A DNA stretch of 64,000 bases, from positions 97,937,001 through 98,001,000 of the forward strand of contig CM074861.1 of assembly GCA_037501455.1 (NCBI GenBank). Reading direction: 5' to 3'. The translations under genes were made by a program, and so were the position numbers. This document shows, one piece after another, positions 35,920 to 47,399 of the stretch. The notes below the pieces were generated by a model. That model saw only the letters and a program-made list of their open reading frames with translations. It ran no database searches and was not told the DNA's origin. The stretch is from Lantana camara. Its lineage: Eukaryota > Streptophyta > Magnoliopsida > Lamiales > Verbenaceae. Position 1 is the first letter of the stretch. Every line of letters begins with the position of its first letter.

Positions 35920-36181
35920 ATGTGGGCTTTATTGGGCTTCAATTTTTGTAATAATTAATTATTTATTTTTTTGGATTTTTAAACAAAAATAGAAAAAGAC
36001 GAAAATACCCTTACTAATTATGTGCTTGGAACTTTTCCGGCCATATTTTTACCGGAAAATTTGATGAGGGACTAACTTGAGATAAATTATTAACATTAGG
36101 GATTTATTTGTTACTTTTGAAACTTTAGGGACTAAAGTGACACAAACTCGAAACTTCAGGGACTAAACATGGCATTTACTC
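35920..36181. repeat. Right TIR of the MULE
   Basis: Inverse of the left TIR with a few substitutions (for example cat for cac near the tip, and ggcc for agtc in the 'atatggccgg' part). The transposase start codon lies about 90 bp inside this arm, so the TIR probably carries the promoter. Confidence 0.9.
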
Positions 36182-38726
36182 TAATAAAAAAATAAAATAT
36201 GTATTTAAGAATATATGAAAATTACCTTTCTTAAAATTAAAATAACTAAAAATAAGACTCTAAAATTGTACAATAAATTCCCACATATATAAAGAAAAAT
36301 AAAATATGTTTCAAAAAATATATAAAGAAAAATAAAATATGTTACAAAATTTGAAGGAATTTCACAAATAAATTTATATATGCAAAGAAATATAAAGATA
36401 TCATGTAAAATCAAAATATATCATATTATTATTTGACAATTGTCAAAATAGAATATATTTTATGAAAAAAATAATAAAATATTTCTATCGCGTATAATAA
36501 TCAAACAAAATTAATTGGAAATCTTAAAAAATAAATTTAATGAGCATAATAATGAATAGAAATATATTTTAAAAATGTAAGTTTTAAAAAATTAAAAAAA
36601 TCAAATATTAAAAACTAAATTAATAATTTAAAAATAATTACATGGACATGAGAAGAGGTAGAAAATTAAGAAGAAAATATAATATAGATGATATATACTC
36701 TAAATACCTACAAATAATTGATTATCAAACTAACAAAACAATTGCATTCGAAAAAAACAAAACATTTGATTAGAATAAAAAAACTTATCTCGAGAAAAGA
36801 ATGATCCTGCATGAAAAGACATATATAGATCTGAAAAGAGGTAGTAAGTTAGCAAAAATAAATAAATTTTCTATCAGAATGAAAATGAAAAATTAGAAGA
36901 AGACTTACGTTAGAGAAAAAAATAATTATGCATAAAAAAAGAAAATTCATATATAGATATGAAAAGATGTAGACAAGACTTGATTAGAATCGAAAAGAAA
37001 CAATTGATTAGAATAAGACTTGACGAAGAATGATCCTGTAAAAAAATCATGACGATTAAAACCTTAAATACTAATGGTGTGTATCACCAGAATTTTAAAT
37101 TTGAATATTTCTCCTAACAAACTTAGTGTCTATCACCAAAATTTAAAATTTGAATACTTTTCCTAACAAACTTATCTAAAAACATAAAGATATATTTGGA
37201 TAAATTAAGTTATTTGAATTTAAATTTGAATCTATAACTACAATATACAAAATACTTAATTTTTTTGGGATAAAGGTGATTTATTAAAGAAAATTTTATT
37301 AAAATTTATACTAATATGCGTATTTTGAATTTAAATATTTTCGGGTAACAGAATTTGAGAAATAAATAAATTTGATTAAGTAGATTTTTAATCAAGATAA
37401 TAAATATTAAATTTAAAATTTATTAAGATATTTAAAATATTTGAGACTATCCACGTGTATGCATACGTGGATAGCCTCAAGGGTCGTGAATTATATATAT
37501 ATATATATAGATTTGGACTATCAACATAAAAAGTATCAAATTAAATGCAGAAAATAGTTTTTAATTTTTTATCTTTCGTTAATTATCTCGAAATTTCATT
37601 GAAATACTACGCTCAATACCACCAAACGGTGTAATTTTAGTTCGGTGCTATATTAATTTAATCAGAAATTTCGAATTCAAATTTTTGAGAACTCATTTAC
37701 CATTGATAAGGAGAATTTTATACTTTAAGAAATTTGTCCCCACTCAATCATAAAAAATAGACTTAAAAAAAATAGAAATACTAGGCTCAATTTGTCGGAC
37801 CATTAAATGTCACCCACTTCCCTTGTACGTGTCCAATTTTACTGAAATGCATTTATTGGTGCACCTGCACCTATATCTATTTTACCCTTAAAAACTTCAA
37901 ACTTCGATTTGAACTGCTCGCCTAATAACATTAATACACATTTCACTATAATTAATTAGGAATGGGATTCACATATAACTTAGAAGATATTCTTTAAAAT
38001 TATTATTATTTATGTAGTACTAGTGACTAATATTAGAAAATGTTCGATTGTTTGTCAGTTATAATTTCCTAACTTTTAAGAAATAACTCTCGAGTACAGG
38101 GTTTTCGTTTTGTCACCGTAAATAGTTGTAATTTGGTAAATTCCATAATCTCTAGATTTAGAATTCGTTTATTTTATTAGAGAGTAATCCATTAAGTTCT
38201 GATTAGTAAAATATAAAAATTGGGTTAATTTCCCAAAAGACAAAAAATGATTTGTTTACCTTAGTTGTTTGAGATAGGCTAATATCTCATACTTATTCCT
38301 ACAAATCTGTTGAGTTTGCTCTTAAACCACAGGTCCATCACCTATTAAAGTAAACAATTTATTATGAATCGTAAAATAACTCACCCGTCCTAATATATAG
38401 AAGTAAGCGACTTCTTAGGATATTGATAATTCTCATAATTTTAAAATTATCATTATATAATATTAGTGACTGAAATTAGAGAATGTGTAATGTGTTCGAT
38501 CGTAACCTCTTGAATTTAAAAAATGATTCTCAAGTCCTGATTCTTAATTCTATCATCGTAAATAGTTATGATTTGATAAATCGCAACGTAGTCTCTAACT
38601 TAGATTATATGTTTATGATTATTTAAGATTATGCATTTATGATTATTTACGTTATTATTTAATATATTTGACTACACTCTACTTTGGCCACACACTTAAT
38701 AGGAACATACAAGAAAAAAGAATAAC

Positions 38727-40180
38727 AGTTAAAAGATTAAAAAAAAATGAAAAGTTTAAAATCATCGTAATTAATTATAAACTTTTTAGTGATATTACTA
38801 ATTAATTCTATGCAATGACAATAAATTATTTCTAGTGACAAACGAAATATATATCGTTAGTTTTTTAAATTTATTGTTTTGATTGTATTGACAAAAAATA
38901 TTATGTTGCAGGGACAGGTGATGAAAAGTTCATAAATGATCCCTTGGAACCACAGTGGAACAAATACGTTGTCTTTGACATAATAGGATCTCGTATTCAT
39001 TCATATCTTGCATATATTATCACTCCTCTAACAATGTTCTTGCCGGATTAAACAACAAGGTTAGTATTGCCCTTTTAAAATCAACAAATAAGAAATATAG
39101 CTGTTGGAAGCTGAAGTCAGCAGGAAGCAAATATAGCTGTTGGAAATGGCCTTGAGAACCTCACCAAGTGGAATTCAAATCGCAAAAGGCAACGACTATT
39201 TTGAAGAGCTTATATATAGAGATCAAGATGCGGCATAACAAGTGATTTTTTTACAAGTTCTCTTGTACAAGCTATTTTGTGATTACACCCTTTAGAGTTT
39301 GTGTGTTTGCTCTTGGTGGATAGCTTTTGTAAGAAGACTTGGGAATCCAGGAGCTGGACTGATTTGTTCCGGGCTGTGTGATAGCAGGTTCCAGTCAACT
39401 CTGTAACTTTGTATCTTGTAACTCTGTCCCTAATAAAAGTATTGACTTCAAAATCGTAAGTTTGATAGCTTAGGTAGAGGATTAATCTCTTTACCTCGTG
39501 TTTTACACAGCTCTAGAGGTCAAACATCTCTAAACAACTTGTCTCGTTTATTCATCATTTCTTACCTTATGGTTGAGACTTATTGTTTGGTGCTTAAGCA
39601 ATCTTGGTAAGCTGTTGCAGCTTCAAATCTGATATATTGACTGATCTTGAGAAGTCTATAGTTTGAAGCACTTGACTTTGAACTAATAATCTCTACGATT
39701 AAGATCTGGACTTCAAAGTAAATGCACTTGTGTTGCGCAACAACTTGTAAACTGAGTTGAAGGTTTCCATTGAATCTGATACATATCTATCTAAGCCCAG
39801 TTAAGCTCTGTACTTGAGTTTCTGAGCTAAGCATTGAACTTTCAAACACTCTAAGTTGAGCCAGTGAATTAAAAGGCTACAAGTGAAATTTTAATAAAAA
39901 CATAATAATAAATAGAGTCAATGGTGACTCCACCTCGAGTCAATCTCGATTTCAATACAAGGATATTTGTATTTCTATACTATCTTTAGGCCTTCTTGTA
40001 AACTCAGCATCTCCGCTAACAATGTCCGTGTCGCCAAGTTTTATAGCGAATCCAAGCTCCCAGTTAAAAGATTAAAAAAAATGGCAAGTTTAAAATTGTC
40101 GTAATTAATTATAAACTTTTAAGTGATATTACTAACTAATTCTATTCAATGACAATAAATTATATTTTGTAACAATGACC
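38727..40180. repeat. 1.45-kb segment bounded by a ~115-bp direct repeat
   Basis: The copies at 38727-38850 and 40061-40180 start cagttaaaagattaaaaaaa and share 'cgtaattaattataaacttt' and 'gcaatgacaataaatta' or close variants. The enclosed DNA is less AT-rich than the surroundings. Duplication or insertion with flanking copies; mechanism not determined. Confidence 0.6.
38914..39051 (+). pseudogene. Orphan exon-like fragment
   Basis: Directly after a good acceptor (ttatgttgcag) is a 46-codon open stretch including 'GDEKFINDPLEPQWNKYVVF', with coding-like composition, ending in a stop. I do not recognise the protein. No matching exon lies nearby, so it is probably a captured or relic exon. Confidence 0.3.
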
Positions 40181-40617
40181 CTAAAGCTACAAGAATGTTT
40201 CACTTGTAGTAGTTGACAATATGTGGCATTCTTAAATTTACCATTCGGTGGGGTAAAAAGATATCATTATGGTCTTGTAAAATGACAAATTATTATTAAA
40301 CATAATTTTGTCACTGGCTGCATTATATGAGACATTGTTGTTATAAACTATAGGGAAATTAAAATTACATCCAACTTTCTTTAGGTTTGGCCTAATTAAA
40401 ATTCAATCCTTATTCTTTACGTATTTACCATGTAGTCTCTAAATTTTACATTCCGTTTGAGGTCTTGACGTTCGTTAAGGTTTTGTTAAGTTGATTAGAA
40501 CTCCTTAAACTATAATTTTCACAACAGTAAATAAATATAGTTAATAACAACGTTTTAGATTGTGTGGTGCAATTTTTCTTCATAATGATCAAAGTAACAT
40601 GATATATTAGCTCTAAT

Positions 40618-40757
40618 CCACCAACACTTTTAAAATATTATTTTGTTGTATCGTATTGTACCAAATATTTGTATCGGACACCATATTTCATTACTCACAT
40701 AAAAAATTCAAAAAAAAAAAAATTCATTATATTCGTATCTTGTTCGTATCGCCAATT
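40618..40757. repeat. Decayed family M MITE copy
   Basis: Contains 'cacttttaaaatattatttt', 'gtatcggacacc' and 'cgtatcttgttcgtatcg' in the family order; ends not intact. Confidence 0.4.
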
Positions 40758-41691
40758 CTTTTTCCTCGATTCTTTACCAAAACTATCGTGTAATTACTTC
40801 TAATATTTCCATATTTTGCCAAGAATCGTAATATTTAAATTAGCAAAAATAGAAAAAAAATATTTAAAAACTTTTAATAATAAGCATTTATTGGTAGGTA
40901 GTTGTTTGTTTAGAGTTTGCACCACTTGCAGCAGTATCAATTAATCCATCAATGCTGAGTTTCACTATTATTCGTAACATTAGGACATCCCCACCGCCAC
41001 CCTCTTAATTAATAACTCTACCACTTCTTTTTCCTTGCTCTTTATTGAGTGTCCCACTATATAGTACCCCTTTATTAATGGGATAAATATAGATTAGCGG
41101 TTGTAAATCGAGATGAATCGATATGAATACAATACAATATTAGTATGATAATACAGACTCATATGGAATCTATCATGTAATAAGTGTTTGATGTGAGTTT
41201 CTAATATAACACAACACTTGAAAGTGATACGAATTCACACATCTATACGCTCATTTGAAATCTATCACGTGACAAGTATTTAACATTGTGTCAGGTACAA
41301 GTATATGACACAACACAACACCTCAAAATGATATGAACATTTCGACACGCTCGTTTCACAGTGTTCGATATACGATACCTGAAAGTGATATTTTTATAAG
41401 TATACATGCACGTACCTAACACAACACAACACCTCAAAATGATATGAACATTTTGACAAGCTCGTTTCACTGTGTTCGATACACAATACCTTAAAATAAT
41501 ATTTTTATAAGTGTACAGACATGATTGACGTAGACGTATATTATGCGTAATTTGAATTAAATGTTGTTGAGGCAAATGTAGTTGGGAGTATTTATTAAAT
41601 AGTCTTAGATTTAGGTGATGTGTTCATGGTTTCTAATGCAGTCAAGAAGTATGTACCAAATATCACACATGTGACATGTATATGTAGACTA

Positions 41692-41700
41692 CTATAAATA
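41692..41700 (+). promoter_or_regulatory. TATA box of the BURP gene
   Basis: ctataaata lies about 107 bp upstream of the BURP ATG, with no other ATG-led frame of note between them. Confidence 0.55.
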
Positions 41701-41806
41701 CTAGTAGAGTAGTGGTGCAACTTTTCATGTAACTTACTTACATACAAGAAACACAAATACACATTAATAAAGATTACTTCATAATCTTCTTGTTGCAGTT
41801 GGCTTT

Positions 41807-43181
41807 ATGGAGCTCAAGTTTCAGTTCGTTTTAGCATTTCTATCTGTAAGTAAATCTCAACCCTTTATTTAATTTTAGTCATGTTTGTAATCCTTATATA
41901 TTTTTTTATTCTACACAAAATTTGTAGCTAAGATTTCAACATGTTAAAAGAAAAAAATCTAGAAAAAGAACCCTCTAATTTGTTTATCTTGTATCAAATG
42001 AAGGGGTTTTTATTTGTTTTTTAAAATTTTTTTTTTTTTTTTCAGGTGGCAATTCTTGCAAGCCATGCAGCTTTGCCTTCAGAGGAGTACTGGAATTCAG
42101 TTCTACCAAACTCTCCAATGCCCAAAGCTGTAAAAGATCTCTTGCAGCCCACAAATGGTAGTCTCTCCCTGTTAATCTATTCTCCAAAACTATTGGATGA
42201 TCTTAGATAGTATAGTTACTTGAGATTAACTATTTTGTTCCTCTAGAGTGGTTGGAAGACAAAAGCACCGCCGTCGGGGTGGGCAAAGGCGGCGTTAATG
42301 TCAAAACAGGGCGTGGGAAGGGCAGTGGCGGCACCGCTGTGGGGGTCGGCAAGGGCGGCGTCGGAGTCAGCACCGGAAAACCGGGCCGCGGCACTAACGT
42401 GGGCGTCGGCAAGGGAGGAGTCACCGTTGGAACTCGGGGCCGAAAGGGAAAGCCTGTTTATGTTGGGGTCAAACCCGGCCCGAACCCATTCAACTACCTA
42501 TATGCAGCCACTGAAACTCAGCTGCATGATGATCCTAATGTAGCTCTATTCTTCTTGGAAAAGGACTTGCATGCAGGCAAAAACATGAAACTTCAGTTCT
42601 CCAAAACTGGAAATGAGGCCACATTTTTGCCCCGTTCGGTGGCGGATTCCATACCCTTTTCGTCGGAAAAGATACCGATGATATTGAACGAGTTCTCGGT
42701 GAAGCCCGGTTCGGAAGAAGCCGAGACGATCGAGAAAACCATCCGGGAATGTGAGGACAAGACTGTTAAAGGAGAGGAGAAGCTCTGTGCAACTTCTTTG
42801 GAGGCAATGGTTGATTTTAGCACTTCCAAATTAGGAAAAAATGTTGAAGCCGTATCAACTAATGCAGAAAATGGGAAGGCAAAGGAGTACAGTGTTGTGA
42901 GGACAAGACTGTTAAATCAGAAACCGGTGGTGGTTTGCCACCGGCAAGAGTATGCGTATGCAGTGTTTTATTGTCATAAGACGGATACGACAGTGGCTTA
43001 TAAGGTGGCGATGGTGGCTGCTGATGGGTCGAAGGCGGAGGCCGTGGCGGTGTGCCACCGCGACACGGCAGCATGGAACCCTAAGCATTTGGCTTTTCAG
43101 GTGCTTAAGGTGAAACCAGGGGCTGTTCCTATTTGCCATTTTCTACCTGAGGATCATGTTGTGTGGGTTCCTAAGAATTAG
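41807..43181 (+). CDS. BURP-domain protein, RD22-like
   Basis: Three exons: 41807-41845, 42046-42157 and 42247-43181 (361 aa), with GT-AG borders. Residues 1-22 form a signal peptide (hydrophobic 'FVLAFLSVAILASHA'), so the product enters the secretory pathway, probably to the cell wall. After the conserved 'EEYWNSVLPNSPMPKAVKDL' segment come three glycine-rich units with VGVGKGGV, the RD22-type repeat region (about residues 54-115). The BURP domain starts near 'ALFFLEKDL' and has the expected spaced CH motifs: CHRQEYAYAVFYCHK, then AVCHRD, then PICHF near the C-terminus. RD22-type genes are drought- and ABA-responsive in known cases; this gene's regulation cannot be read from the DNA. The frame is intact, and an aataaa lies at 43321 in the 3' flank. 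Confidence 0.94.
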
Positions 43182-43636
43182 GAAATGAATTTGGTGTTTG
43201 GGGATCTTGAATAATAGTTTATGCATTTGAATATTCTAGTTAGGTGTGTGGTTGTGTATGTATGATGTATGGATATACATATGTGAGTGTAATGCTGGTC
43301 ATTACTTTGGTAAATGAATGAAATAAAAGATTATGTTATATTTTAAGAGAAAGCAAGATTTCTGACATTTTGTCATGAACAAAATACAAACCATTCCCTG
43401 AATTTTGTAAAATTACACAAACCACCCCTGTAAATGTGGAAGGGTTACAGGTAAACTGCTCTACTTTCAATAGCAACAGCAATCCGCACATGAACAGCAG
43501 AAAATATAAAATAAGAGTTGTCAATAAGATCCAGGCCCAAATTTTTTATTCCATCGGATAAACTGTTTGATTTAAAGAAGAGTTCTAATCAACCCGAAAT
43601 GCCAAGCCAAAAAAATGCTAATATATTAAGTAAAAA

Positions 43637-43981
43637 GGGCAATTTACATCTGGGTCCCTGAGGTTTGGTGTAATTACAAATTAATCCCTGCACTTCCAGA
43701 AATTACATACAACTACCCTACTGTTTCCTTCCGTTAGAGGTCCCTGGATGTCGTTAGAGGTCCGTCCAAATCTGGGTATTCTTGAGGGCTCGTTTTGTAA
43801 CATTTTGTAAAATACAAGGACTTTTTTATAATATTCAGGATAATTTTTTGGACGGAACTATAATGGCGTCCAGGGACCTCTAACGGAAGGAAACAATAGG
43901 GTAGTTATATGTAATTTCTAGAAGTGCAGGGATTAATTTGTAATTACGTCAAATCTCAAGGGACCCAGATGTAAATTGCCC
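43637..43981. mobile_element. Mutator-type foldback MITE
   Basis: 345 bp with inverted arms beginning gggcaatttacatctgggtc and flanked by the exact 10-bp duplication taagtaaaaa (43627-43636 and 43982-43991). Each arm is about 150 bp ('gcacttccagaaattacat', 'ccgttagaggtccctgg'). No coding capacity. It lies 450 bp downstream of the BURP stop codon. Confidence 0.9.
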
Positions 43982-44346
43982 TAAGTAAAAATTATTGAAA
44001 ATGCTACGATTCTATGATGTCTCTGCTTCGCCAAGGGAAGTTTAAACAAGTATAAAAAGAATAGTTGATGATATGACCTGTGAACTAAATGAAGATTTTG
44101 GCATTTGATGCCTTTAACCAAGAAGTTTAAGGCGCGAAAATCTTGAAAGTTATCACATTCATGACAAAAGTACTCAATAAGCAATAAACTAGTATAAAGT
44201 ACTTAACACAAACCTGAGACTCTTAACAAAGATATTTCAGAACAAAGCCGATCACACATTCACACTTTCGCTCTAACATCTTTATTCGCCATGCTTCATT
44301 CAGCAATTGTGACTAGCTTATTTTGCAGACGCTCATTATTATCTTG

Positions 44347-44645
44347 GGAAAATTACATTTTACTTCCATGAGATTTGCCATAATTACAAATAGGTCCCTA
44401 TTCTTTGTGTAATTACCGTCAAGTCCCTATACTTTCATTTCCGTCTGAGGTCTATAATGGACGTTAGTGTGCCGTCAGGGTCAACGGTGACCGGCCCAAA
44501 ATACCCCTGAATAGTAAATTATTATTATAAATAGGTACTTGAGGTTTGAATTTACCAACAAAACGATCCCTGTAGTTTACTCAATAACAAATAAGTCCCC
44601 GTATTTTGGGCCGGACCCTGACGGCACACTAACCTCCGTTATGGA
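44347..44645. mobile_element. Truncated Mutator-like foldback
   Basis: The left end gggaaaattacattttactt resembles the other TIRs here. The inner arms (about 44452-44519 and 44606-44645) pair through 'gtgtgccgtcagggtc' and 'ccggcccaaaatac'. The outer half of the right arm is missing, so the element is broken. Confidence 0.6.
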
Positions 44646-44671
44646 CGAGTAGAAGAAAGGATCTGCGAATA

Positions 44672-44793
44672 GACGAGTAGAAACCCTAAGCAGACTCTTT
44701 TTTCTTTCCTTGACGAGTAGTAAACCCTAAGCAAACTCTTTCTTCCTTTTCTTGACGAGTAATTAACCCTAAGCGGGCTCTCGTCTGTATTCG
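44672..44793 (+). repeat. Three ~41-bp tandem units with telobox-like aaccctaa
   Basis: Units start gacgagta at 44672, 44712 and 44754. Each carries aaaccctaa or taaccctaa followed by 'gc(a/g)(g/a)(a/g)ctct'. A TATA-like ttatataaagg follows at about 44795. A fourth partial gacgagtag is at 44644. Confidence 0.8.
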
Positions 44794-46135
44794 CTTATAT
44801 AAAGGAGGGGAACAAATCTAAACAACACACAAAACAAAGAGAAGAAAGAAAGAGGAGTCCCTCTGTTGAAACTCATCACTATTCATAAAATTTGGCTAAA
44901 AAGAATTATGGAAAGAAATTCATAAAGAAACTATAAAAGTATAAAATTATAGTCCATCGCAGGCTTTTTATATATAATAGTTGGAAAAAAACTTACACAA
45001 CGCATGAAAATTGAAATATTAAAATATTACTTTATAATATATTGAAAAAAAGATAGTAATTAACATGGTAATATGAAGAGTGAGGAGAATTAGAAAAGTT
45101 GAAACTTAATTTTTTATTTTTTTATTTTTTGTTTTTTTGTTTTTTAAAGAAAGAGAATTTTATAGAGGATCGCACCTCAAAGAAAAAACAACGAAAATAA
45201 AGCGCAACCTGAAGTCAAGAAAACAAAGAAACGGGAGTAAGTACTTCCCAGATAATAAAGTATCAAAATCAAAAATATTTTTGTCCGGATTATTTTCATT
45301 AAAATCTTCAATATCTCCAACTTTTTTTTATCTAACTTCTCAATATCTCTACCTGTAAATTAACGGTCATTTGAGGCGAGCTTCTTCGAATAAAGATCTT
45401 CTCAAAACCTCTATGGTTTCACTAGCATCTAGCGAAAACAAAATTAAAACTTAAATAAAATTGAATTTATTCAATAATATCAAATTAAATAATTAAATTG
45501 AATTAAGGACTTATCAATTATTAAATTTAGCCTAAATAAATACTATAGTTAGTTAAGTTGAACAAACAATTATATTTGGCATGAGAACAACAAATGCGCA
45601 GACCTTCTTGCGAGAAAATGTCACACATGTAATGGTTTGATTTTATAGGATTGCCCAAATGATGATTTGAAAATTCTTTTGAATTCATTGAGACTCCTTG
45701 AGTTTCCTTTTTCTACCAAAAAGAAATTTATAATAAAAAAACACCTATAAGATTAATCTACTTTATAATAATATAGATTTACTTAAACACTATATGTTGT
45801 TTATTTGTATCGTTGACACTTTTTTTTTTCCCTCTATCGTTAACATCTTATATTTTGTTGTGTCTCACGCTATAAGCTTGTTAAGAAGTTTTTATTATGC
45901 AACCATAATCTATTTTATTTGTGAACCTTTAAATTTAAACACCTTACATAAAATGCAAAATGATTGTCTACATTAGGCATGCAAAATGAGCCGAGCTGAG
46001 TCTTGAGTTTCCTTTGGTTCGAACTCGAACTCAGCTCATAAGGATTATGCCCGAACTTGGTGGGCTAAGAAACAACTAATGTTTGAGCTTAGGTTAAGGC
46101 TCATTTTGCTAAATTTTCAATTCTGATTAATTTTC
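44794..46135. other. Promoter-like stretch then AT-rich DNA, no gene
   Basis: After the TATA-like sequence comes a purine-rich leader-like tract ('agagaagaaagaaagagg', 44839-44856), but no long coding frame follows. Beyond 44900 the sequence is AT-rich with no recognised feature. Confidence 0.35.
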
Positions 46136-46525
46136 AAGAAAAATACATTTTTGGTTCCACACTATCGATCATTCTCATTTTTAGTCTCATGATTTTTAAA
46201 AGGAGTTTTTTTAGTCCCATATTATTTGATTTTTTATCATTTTTTTATCGTTTGCTAAATATTTTTATTGTTTTCAAAAACTCTAGTTCTTCGCTCTGTA
46301 CTTTTGGGAATTTCGAATAAAGTTCAAAAAAAATAAAATAATAAGGAGTTCAAGGCTGACTTAACGTGCACGTGAGGCGCACATGTATCTTCCATCCAAT
46401 ATTTAACGATTGTCCTTAAAACGATAAAAATCAAATGATATAAGACTAAAAAAACCACTTTTGAAAATCATGGGACTAGAAGTGAAAATAACCCTATAGT
46501 ATAGGATTAAAAATACATTTTTCTC
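46136..46525. mobile_element. Mutator-type foldback MITE
   Basis: 390 bp with ends aagaaaaatacatttttggt and an inverse counterpart (acatttttctc at the right). Flanked by the exact 9-bp duplication ttaattttc (46127-46135 and 46526-46534). Arms share 'tttagtc(t/c)catgattttt'. The middle has a short GC-richer patch ('cgtgcacgtgaggcgcac'). Confidence 0.85.
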
Positions 46526-46534
46526 TTAATTTTC

Positions 46535-47399
46535 TAATAAACTCAACGCATGCATCACAAAATTAGTTTAGCCATAAAAATATCAAATCCAAACAAATGG
46601 GAATCTTAACCCCCGGTTAAAAAAGGATGTCTAGAAGTAAACTTACAAAACTCCGTTGAAAATTGTTGAGGGATGTTCAAATTCATGATGCATGGATATG
46701 AAGACGGTAATACGAATATAATACGATACGAATATAACTACCGTTTTATATGTTAGTGTATGATTTTTAATTTTCAAGGTTGACAAATATATAAATCAAT
46801 TACGTAAACCGAGTAGAATTTCACTTTTCATACGTAGGATATAACATGTAAGCTTTGTCGTCCGTAATTATGAGAATTCTTTTCATCTTGGGTCAATTGA
46901 GCGTGCATATCTTTGTACTTTTTATGTTGGTCTAGAGTCCAACTCATATTGTATTCTTAAATATCAATCCATGATTTACAATTGTTTATTGTACTCCCAA
47001 TTATATTTGAAACAATTGTAATCGTTATGTACATTGATTCAAATAATTAAATGGTTCGTTTTAATAACAATAACACGGGTTTAAATTCTTTTAGCCATTT
47101 GTATATGCATTAAAAAAAATGAAAAAAAAAAGAAGATCATCATTATGTAAGCTGCGATGTAAACTATCCGTATGATTGCCGTCCCCTTCGTAATTACTTC
47201 TAGAGCACTTCTTACCACTAATTTAAGTTAAATCAACCCACTTAAAAAAAATTCCAAAAAATTGTAATTCTTGTGTTTCACCCGTCGAATTTTACAAATA
47301 ATTAATTTATTAATTTTATCCCTCCCTCCCCCTTTACAAAATTCTCAATCCACTATTGAGCTGACATGATCACATGACTAGGCATAAAAATAGTCAAGT
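46535..47399. other. Intergenic, no gene seen
   Basis: AT-rich. Around 46685-46760 is a fragment related to family M ('catgatgcatggatatg'). Nothing else recognised. Confidence 0.35.

Larger units (their letters stand above)
31968..36181 (-). mobile_element. Complete Mutator-like element (MULE), possibly autonomous
   Basis: 4214 bp flanked by the exact 9-bp duplication taataaaaa (31959-31967 and 36182-36190). The termini gagcaaatgccacgtttagt and gagtaaatgccatgtttagt (inverse of the right end) open TIRs of about 260 bp. By eye these differ at only a handful of positions, the sign of a recent insertion. The single gene inside is an uninterrupted transposase reading toward the left end. Long TIRs, 9-bp duplication and an intact gene together meet the structural criteria for an autonomous MULE. 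Confidence 0.93.
31771..37511 (-). mobile_element. Probable non-autonomous Helitron, split by a MULE
   Basis: Read on the minus strand it starts TCTATATATATATAT at 37511 and ends in ggcacgggtttgtaaCTAG at 31771-31774. Before the CTAG is an imperfect cccg...cggg hairpin. The flanks are A (5') and T (3'), the expected insertion point between A and T without duplication. A second hairpin (arms ctatccacgt/acgtggatag) lies about 40 bp inside the 5' end. Without the MULE the element is about 1.5 kb and has no Rep/helicase. The called ends rest on short signals, and the 3' hairpin is degenerate. Confidence 0.6.
37512..41690. other. Intergenic, repeats and gene-fragment relics
   Basis: No intact gene. 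Contains the dispersed 'gaattcaaatttttgagaac' repeat near 37670, a ~115-bp direct repeat (38727-38850 and 40061-40180), an exon-like fragment (38914-39051), an LTR-like stretch with 'ctgttggaa' starts near 39100-39520, a family M MITE relic at 40618-40757, and at 41290-41520 two diverged units sharing 'cacaacacctcaaaatgata'. Confidence 0.45.

Noticed and set aside
37440..37470. Hairpin ctatccacgt/acgtggatag as a Helitron 3' end
   Set aside because: No CTRR follows it on the plus strand; it fits better as an internal feature near the 5' end of a minus-strand Helitron.
39100..39520. Solo LTR with tgttggaa start
   Set aside because: Two candidate starts exist, but no matching 5-bp duplication or secure 3' end was found, so it is only mentioned as LTR-like.
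41290..41520. Possible CRISPR-like or regulatory array
   Set aside because: Only two diverged units of a local repeat; this is eukaryotic DNA and there is no regular repeat-spacer pattern.
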